From Neisseria perflava (lineage in GTDB: Bacteria; Pseudomonadota; Gammaproteobacteria; Burkholderiales; Neisseriaceae): a DNA stretch of 64,000 bases. The translations under genes and the position numbers were made by a program. The DNA lies in NCBI RefSeq assembly GCF_024170405.1, contig NZ_JALJYC010000004.1, positions 1 through 64,000 of the forward strand, written 5' to 3'. How positions within the stretch are numbered: the stretch's first letter is position 1; every line of letters begins with the position of its first letter. This document shows, in pieces, positions 59,592 to 64,000 of the stretch. Below the pieces are notes generated by a model, which was given only the letters and a program-made list of their open reading frames with translations, made no database searches and was not told where the DNA came from.

Positions 59592-59630
59592 ATGCCGTCT
59601 GAAAATTTTGCGGTATTTTTCAGACGGCCT
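59592..59630 (+). terminator. DUS-pair attenuator/terminator between metI and metQ
   Basis: ATGCCGTCTGAAAA and TTTTCAGACGGC(CT) around TTTGCGGTAT. It mixes AT- and AG-type DUS ends. Confidence 0.65.
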
Positions 59631-59684
59631 GATTCAAACCTGTCTGTGTTTTTTATTGATATTGTGTCAAAAAAGGAGTCTTTC

Positions 59685-60599
59685 ATGCACGCTTCCACTC
59701 TGTTTAAAACCGTTTCCGCCGCTGCTTTGGCCTTGGCTCTGGCTGCCTGCGGCGGCCAAAAAGAATCCGCACCGGCCGCTTCTGCCGCTGCGCCTGCTTC
59801 CGACACCACGGCGGCGAAAAAAGAAATCGTCTTCGGCACCACCGTCGGCGACTTCGGCGACATGGTAAAAGACCAAATCCAACCGGCTTTGGAGAAAAAA
59901 GGCTACAAAGTCAAATTGGTTGAATTTACCGACTATGTGCGCCCGAATCTGGCGCTGGCCGAAGGCGAGTTGGACATCAATATTTTCCAACACAAACCTT
60001 ATCTCGACGATTTCAAAAAAGAGCATAAATTAGACATTACCGAAGCCTTCCAAGTGCCGACCGCGCCGCTGGGTCTGTATCCGGGCAAACTGACCGCCCT
60101 GGATCAGGTCAAAGACGGCAGCAGCGTATCCGCGCCGAACGATCCTTCCAACTTCGCCCGCGCCTTGGTGATGTTGAACGAATTGGGTTGGGTAAAACTG
60201 AAAGACGGCATCAACCCGCTGACCGCCTCTAAAGCCGACATCGCCGAAAACGTGAAAAACATCAACATCGTCGAGCTGGAAGCCGCGCAACTGCCGCGCA
60301 GCCGCGCCGATGTGGATTTCGCCATCGTCAACGGCAACTACGCCATGAGCAGCGGCATGAAACTGACCGAAGCCCTGTTCCAAGAACCGAGCTTTGCCTA
60401 TGTAAACTGGGCAGCCGTGAAAACCGCCGACAAAGACAGCCAATGGCTGAAAGACGTCACAGAAGCCTACAACTCCGACGAGTTCAAAGCCTACGCCCAC
60501 AAACGCTTTGCCGGTTACAAATATCCGGCCGTATGGGGTGAAGGCGCTGCCGCTGGTGCAAAAGCCGAGGCTGCTTCTGCCGCTTCCGCTGCGAAATAA
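59685..60599 (+). CDS. metQ: Methionine-binding lipoprotein MetQ
   Basis: Periplasmic substrate-binding lipoprotein of MetNIQ, known in meningococci as GNA1946. The start at 59685 (AAGGAG upstream) gives a lipoprotein signal MHASTLFKTVSAAALALALA with lipobox AACG. The Ala/Ser-rich linker is followed by the NlpA/MetQ fold (about residues 45-285): VFGTTVGDFGDMVKDQI, DYVRPNLALAEGELDINIFQHKPYLDDF and VPNDPSNFARALVMLNELGWVKLK. The C-terminus is Ala-rich. 304 aa. Confidence 0.96.
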   Translation: MHASTLFKTVSAAALALALAACGGQKESAPAASAAAPASDTTAAKKEIVFGTTVGDFGDMVKDQIQPALEKKGYKVKLVEFTDYVRPNLALAEGELDINIFQHKPYLDDFKKEHKLDITEAFQVPTAPLGLYPGKLTALDQVKDGSSVSAPNDPSNFARALVMLNELGWVKLKDGINPLTASKADIAENVKNINIVELEAAQLPRSRADVDFAIVNGNYAMSSGMKLTEALFQEPSFAYVNWAAVKTADKDSQWLKDVTEAYNSDEFKAYAHKRFAGYKYPAVWGEGAAAGAKAEAASAASAAK

Positions 60600-60616
60600 A
60601 ACGTAAGCGCCTAATC

Positions 60617-60652
60617 AAAAGGCCGTCTGAAAAATATTCAGACGGCCTTTTT
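60617..60652. terminator. DUS-pair terminator between metQ and the LysR gene
   Basis: AAAGGCCGTCTGAA(AA) and its inverse with a T5 run; convergent gap of 52 bp. Confidence 0.8.
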
Positions 60653-61554
60653 CAATCCCCCAGCATTTCCAAGCACAAACCCTTCACCATCTTATCCACC
60701 TCTTTCTGAGTGCGCGTCAGCGAACGCTTGCCCGAAGTGGCCAAAAACAGGCGGCTGACGAAAGCCGGCGTATGAATCGGAATTACGCGGATTTTGTCTT
60801 GGTAGGCCGCCAAATCCAGCGAATATTTGGATAAAACGGTATAGCCCATGCCTTCTGCCACCAGTTGCAGCATGGTTTCCACGCTGTCGATTTCCAAAAT
60901 AATGTTGGGCACAAAATTGTGCCGCGCCATTTCCTGCTCCACCAGCAGGCGGAATGTATTCGGCGCAGACGGCATAATCAGCGGCAAGACCGCCAAATCC
61001 GCCGCTTCCAGCGGGGCTTCATGTTCCAAACGCTCGTCGTGTTTCGGCGCAATCAGATACAGCTTTTCTTCATACACCAACTGCTTTTCAATATCCGGCG
61101 AATACGGCGGATCGTACAGCAGCGCCATGTCGATTTTGCCTTGCAGCAGGCGGTCTTGCAGCTGCGTGCTCAAACCTTCGGTAATGCGCAACTGCGCATC
61201 GGGTAGCTCGGCACGGAAGCGCCGGATTAAGGGCAGCGACAGCAATTTGGCGGGCGTCGGCGGCAGCCCCAAAACGATGTGCCCGCTTAATTTGCCGCTA
61301 CTCAAGTTCAAATCTTCTTTCATCAGCTCGATTTGCTGCAAAATCATGCGGCAATGGCCGAGCAGAATACGCCCGGATTCGGTCAGCGATACGCCGCGCC
61401 CATGGCGGATGAGCAGATTTTGCCGCAATTCGGTTTCCAAAAGGCGGATTTGGCGGCTCAATACCGGCTGCGCCACACCGAGGTTGTCGGCGGCGCGGGT
61501 ATAGCTGCCCTGCTGCGCCACCGCCTGAAAATATTTCAACTGTTTCAAGTCCAT
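60652..61554 (-). CDS. LysR-family transcriptional regulator
   Basis: A 300-residue regulator: N-terminal winged HTH (residues 1-60, KQLKYFQAVAQQGSYTRAADNLGVAQPVLSRQIRLLE) and a co-inducer domain (about 90-295, GLPPTPAKLLSLPLIRRFRAELPDAQLRI). It diverges from prpF over 199 bp, and LysR proteins usually control a divergent gene and bind its promoter region. The inducer is unknown. The start at 61554 gives the standard MDLKQLKYFQAV. Confidence 0.93.
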   Translation of the reverse strand: MDLKQLKYFQAVAQQGSYTRAADNLGVAQPVLSRQIRLLETELRQNLLIRHGRGVSLTESGRILLGHCRMILQQIELMKEDLNLSSGKLSGHIVLGLPPTPAKLLSLPLIRRFRAELPDAQLRITEGLSTQLQDRLLQGKIDMALLYDPPYSPDIEKQLVYEEKLYLIAPKHDERLEHEAPLEAADLAVLPLIMPSAPNTFRLLVEQEMARHNFVPNIILEIDSVETMLQLVAEGMGYTVLSKYSLDLAAYQDKIRVIPIHTPAFVSRLFLATSGKRSLTRTQKEVDKMVKGLCLEMLGD

Positions 61555-61753
61555 GTCGGTTCTCTGTCGAGGTATGGGGATGAGGCGTGACTGCTGCGCT
61601 CCGTCGTTTTCAGACGGCCTGGAATACGGCTCAGCCTCAGCCCCTCTATTTTCGTTATAACTGTTAGTCAGTATAGCAGCTTTCCAAACAAAAATTTACC
61701 TATAATAATCCACTACACCCTACTACAAAATCATTTTGCAAAGGATACACCCT

Positions 61754-62851
61754 ATGGCCGCCCAAACCGCCGTTCCCGCCATGCTGATGCGTGGTGGCAG
61801 CTCCAAAGGCTTGTTTTTCGCGAAAGACGACCTGCTCGCCGATGAAGCGGTGCGCGACCGCGTCTTGCTGGCGGCGATGGGTTCGCCCGATCCGCGCCAA
61901 ATTGACGGCGCGGGCGGCGCCCATCCTTTGACCAGCAAAGTCGGTATCGTATCGGTCAGCAAGCAAGCAGGTGTGGACTTGGAATTTCTGTTTGCCCAGC
62001 TCCAGCCGAAAAACGACATCGTCGATACCAAACCCAACTGCGGCAATATGCTGGCGGCGGTCGTCCCCTTTGCGCTGGAAAAAGGCATGATTGCCGCGCA
62101 AGGCGGAGAAACCACGGTGCGCGTCTTGACCTTGAACACCGGTATGTTGAGCGATATTACCGTGCAAACGCCCGACGGTATCATCAATTATGATGGCGAC
62201 GCCAAAATCGACGGCGTTCCCGGTACATCCGCGCCCATCCGCATCCGTTTTTTAGATACCGAAGGTTCGGTGGCAGGCAGCCTGCTGCCGACGGGCAATG
62301 TGCGCGATACTTTTGAAATTGACGGTTTCGGCAAGCTAGAAGCCACCTGTATCGACAACGGCATGCCGATGGTGCTTGTCCGCGCTGCCGATGTCGGTCG
62401 AACGGCTTACGAGAGCGTAGCCGATTTAAACGCTGATGAAGAGCTCAAAGCCATTTTGGAAAAACTGCGTCTGACCGCTTCGCTGAAAATGGGTTTGGGC
62501 GACGTTTCCGCTAAAAACTACCCCAAAATGTGTCTGCTCAACCAACCGGTTGACGGCGGCGCCATCCATACCCGCTGCTTTATCCCGCATGTCTGCCACG
62601 ACGCCGTCGGTGTGTTGGCGGCGGTGACGGTAGCTACCGCCTGCGTTTTGGAAGGCAGCGTGGCCGACGGTTTGGCCGTGGCGGATAATCCGTCTGCCAT
62701 GTCGGTGGAACACCCCAGCGGCGAGTTCAGCGTGGCATTGGAAACCGACGGCAGCGGCAAGGTAACAGGCGCGGCGTTAATCCGCACTGCCCGCAATATC
62801 ATGCGCGGCGAGGTGATGATTCCAGCAGCGGTATGGGACGGCAAACGCTGA
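61754..62851 (+). CDS. PrpF/GalD family isomerase or tautomerase
   Basis: A 365-residue diaminopimelate-epimerase-fold protein. MLMRGGSSKGLFFAKDDL, MGSPDPRQIDGAGGAHPLTSKV, DTKPNCGNMLAAVVPFALEKG (catalytic Cys with Lys) and CFIPHVCHDAVGVL are the PrpF/GalD features. Members are 2-methylaconitate isomerase (PrpF, methylcitrate cycle) or 4-oxalomesaconate tautomerase (GalD, gallate catabolism). The lack of prpBCD or acnD here favours the second kind. ATG at 61754 with AAAGGAT upstream; a TTG at 61736 is a poorer start. Divergent from the LysR regulator, followed by a shikimate-dehydrogenase-like gene. Confidence 0.88.
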   Translation: MAAQTAVPAMLMRGGSSKGLFFAKDDLLADEAVRDRVLLAAMGSPDPRQIDGAGGAHPLTSKVGIVSVSKQAGVDLEFLFAQLQPKNDIVDTKPNCGNMLAAVVPFALEKGMIAAQGGETTVRVLTLNTGMLSDITVQTPDGIINYDGDAKIDGVPGTSAPIRIRFLDTEGSVAGSLLPTGNVRDTFEIDGFGKLEATCIDNGMPMVLVRAADVGRTAYESVADLNADEELKAILEKLRLTASLKMGLGDVSAKNYPKMCLLNQPVDGGAIHTRCFIPHVCHDAVGVLAAVTVATACVLEGSVADGLAVADNPSAMSVEHPSGEFSVALETDGSGKVTGAALIRTARNIMRGEVMIPAAVWDGKR

Positions 62852-62860
62852 AACCTGCCT

Positions 62861-62909
62861 CAGGCCGTCTGAAAAATATTTCTATTTAATATCATATTCA
62901 GACGGCCTA
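62861..62909 (+). terminator. DUS-pair hairpin after prpF/galD
   Basis: CAGGCCGTCTGAA(AAATATT) and (AATATCATA)TTCAGACGGCCT. The arms are separated by an AT-rich loop of about 24 bases. Confidence 0.6.
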
Positions 62910-63082
62910 AATTGTTTTTCTATGAATATTCCGATATTTTTTGATTTGTTATTGCGCAGAAAATGCCATTTAATGTAAATTAGCAACTTGCTGCAAAATT
63001 TAACAAGCAAACTTTCCCCGGCGGCCGCCTGTTGCGTTCTGGAGACCGTCTGAATTGAAGACGCATATTCAAAGGACTTTCT

Positions 63083-63919
63083 ATGAACATCAACGGCCTT
63101 ACCCAAGTCATCGCCCACATCGGCTATCCGACCCAAACTTTCAAATCGCCGATGATTTACAACCCCTATTTTGCCGCCGACAACATCAATGCGCTGGTGG
63201 TGCCGTTTTCCTCGCAAGCGCCGGTGTATCCTGAATTTTTGCGCTCGGTATTTACCTGCAACAACGTCATCGGCGCACTCATTACCATGCCGCACAAAGT
63301 CACCACCATCGGTCTGGTTGACCGCCTCACGCCGACCGCGCAGATTGCCGGTTCGTGCAACGCCGTGCGCCGTGGCGCAGACGGCAAGTTGGAAGGCGAT
63401 ATGTTTGACGGCGAAGGTTTCGTGCGCGGCGTGCGCCGCAAAGGGTTTGCGCCGGAAGGCAAATCCGCGCTGGTGGTCGGCAGCGGCGGCGTGGGTTCGG
63501 CGATTGCCGCTTCCTTGGCAGCGGCGGGCGTGGCGCGTTTAGCTTTATTTGATGTCAACGCAGCAGCGGCCGAGGCGCTGGCAGGCCGTCTGAAACAGCA
63601 TTACACCGGTTTGATTGTCGAAACCGGCGGCAACGACCCGCAAGGTTTTGATTTGGTGGTCAACGCCACTCCGATGGGCATGTACGACGGCGACCCCATG
63701 CCGATGGATGTCGAACGTATTGCGCCGACTACTTTTGTCGGCGAAGTGGTGCTTAAAAGCGAAACCACTGCGTTTTTAGCCGCTGCCAAAGCCAAAGGCT
63801 GCCAAGTTCAAGTCGGCACGGATATGCTGTTTGAGCAGATTCCCGCCTACTTGGAATACTTCGGTCTGCCGACCACCACCGCCGAACACTTGCGCGAAGT
63901 GGCCACCACCGAATACTGA
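63083..63919 (+). CDS. Shikimate/quinate dehydrogenase family protein
   Basis: A 278-residue oxidoreductase with the AroE fold: TQVIAHIGYPTQTFKSPMIYNPYF (substrate Ser/Lys region changed from SKSP..HN), ITMPHKVT with the catalytic Lys, GSCNAVRR (in AroE GAVNT), MFDGEGFVRG with the catalytic Asp, a nucleotide loop GSGGVGSA (about residues 137-144) and VVNATPMGM. The altered substrate residues suggest it is not the housekeeping AroE but a paralogue for quinate, shikimate or a related carboxylate. AAGGA precedes the ATG. It lies 231 bp after the PrpF/GalD gene. A MITE-like element starts on its stop codon. Confidence 0.85.
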   Translation: MNINGLTQVIAHIGYPTQTFKSPMIYNPYFAADNINALVVPFSSQAPVYPEFLRSVFTCNNVIGALITMPHKVTTIGLVDRLTPTAQIAGSCNAVRRGADGKLEGDMFDGEGFVRGVRRKGFAPEGKSALVVGSGGVGSAIAASLAAAGVARLALFDVNAAAAEALAGRLKQHYTGLIVETGGNDPQGFDLVVNATPMGMYDGDPMPMDVERIAPTTFVGEVVLKSETTAFLAAAKAKGCQVQVGTDMLFEQIPAYLEYFGLPTTTAEHLREVATTEY

Positions 63920-64000
63920 GAACCTGCATTCACAATCTTGACAGCGGCTTTTTATTGCCTAATCACACGCCTACTGCGTTGGACTTTTACGCCAATAGTC
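63919..64000. mobile_element. MITE-like element, family B, partial copy at the window edge
   Basis: AGAACCTGCATTCACAATCT then TGACAGCGGCTTTTTATTGC and CTAATCACACGCC continue to the edge. Compared with the reverse complement of 45883-46043 only about five bases differ over 82. It begins at the A of the upstream TGA stop. Confidence 0.75.

Noticed and set aside
1..64000. tRNA genes or a CRISPR array
   Set aside because: No T-loop plus acceptor-stem pairs other than tmRNA were seen, and the repeated motifs are DUS, dRS3 and MITE-like copies, without regular spacers.

Overview
The window comes from a Neisseria chromosome. Dozens of copies of the 12-mer AGGCCGTCTGAA (the AG dialect of the Neisseria DNA uptake sequence, DUS), plus fewer ATGCCGTCTGAA copies, lie mostly as inverted pairs behind genes, where they double as terminators. 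Other genus markers are the tmRNA tag ANDETYALAA, an EarP/EF-P pair with the rhamnosylatable Arg32, dRS3-type repeats (ATTCCC-N8-GGGAAT) and a MetN that lacks the regulatory C-terminal domain. The mixed but AG-dominated DUS points to a commensal species (subflava/flavescens-like group) rather than the meningococcus or gonococcus. This species placement is inference.

Layout. 1-2.8 kb: the distal end of a filamentous (inovirus) prophage: TspB/pIII-like protein, DUF2523 minor coat protein, Zot assembly ATPase and a 27-residue membrane peptide. It is followed by a terminator and a dif-like 30-mer that may be the phage/chromosome junction. 2.9-8.8 kb: ruvB, glutathionylspermidine synthetase/amidase and a TonB-dependent receptor. 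9-14.4 kb: an SbmA/YddA-like ABC exporter sharing a candidate Fur region with the receptor, DUF2130, an AT-rich unknown gene and cca. 14.4-22.3 kb: grcA with a textbook FNR promoter, earP-efp, rpe, a Spy-like protein, a DUF815 ATPase, ribE, a thioesterase and radA. 22.3-23.5 kb: an AT-rich islet with a frame-damaged XRE regulator and a broken family 25 glycosyltransferase. 23.6-29.3 kb: ctpA-envC (cell separation), creA, yqgE-ruvX and tmRNA. 29.5-44.6 kb: DUF1841, radC, potGHI, a cyclophilin, an ABC-F ATPase, nadE, glyA, a dihydrouridine synthase, a nucleoside hydrolase, a two-domain glycosyltransferase and an EEP-family hydrolase. 44.7-49.4 kb: trpG and trpD separated by a MITE-like element, a metallophosphoesterase and a Dyp-type peroxidase. 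49.5-53.8 kb: recB between two related dRS3-containing mosaic elements. 53.9-64 kb: ydcH-like gene, nitroreductase, yaeR, uup, metNIQ, then a divergent LysR / PrpF-GalD / shikimate-dehydrogenase-like cluster.

Most of the window is ordinary core genome. The accessory and structural signals are the phage end with its dif-like site, two unrelated MITE-like families each present twice, the paired mosaic elements around recB, the decayed islet at 22.3-23.5 kb, and the LysR-linked catabolic-looking genes at the right end. No CRISPR array and no tRNA or rRNA gene was seen. I did not find a clearly new multi-gene system. The best candidates for something undescribed are the Xer-type attachment site and the small repeat families.
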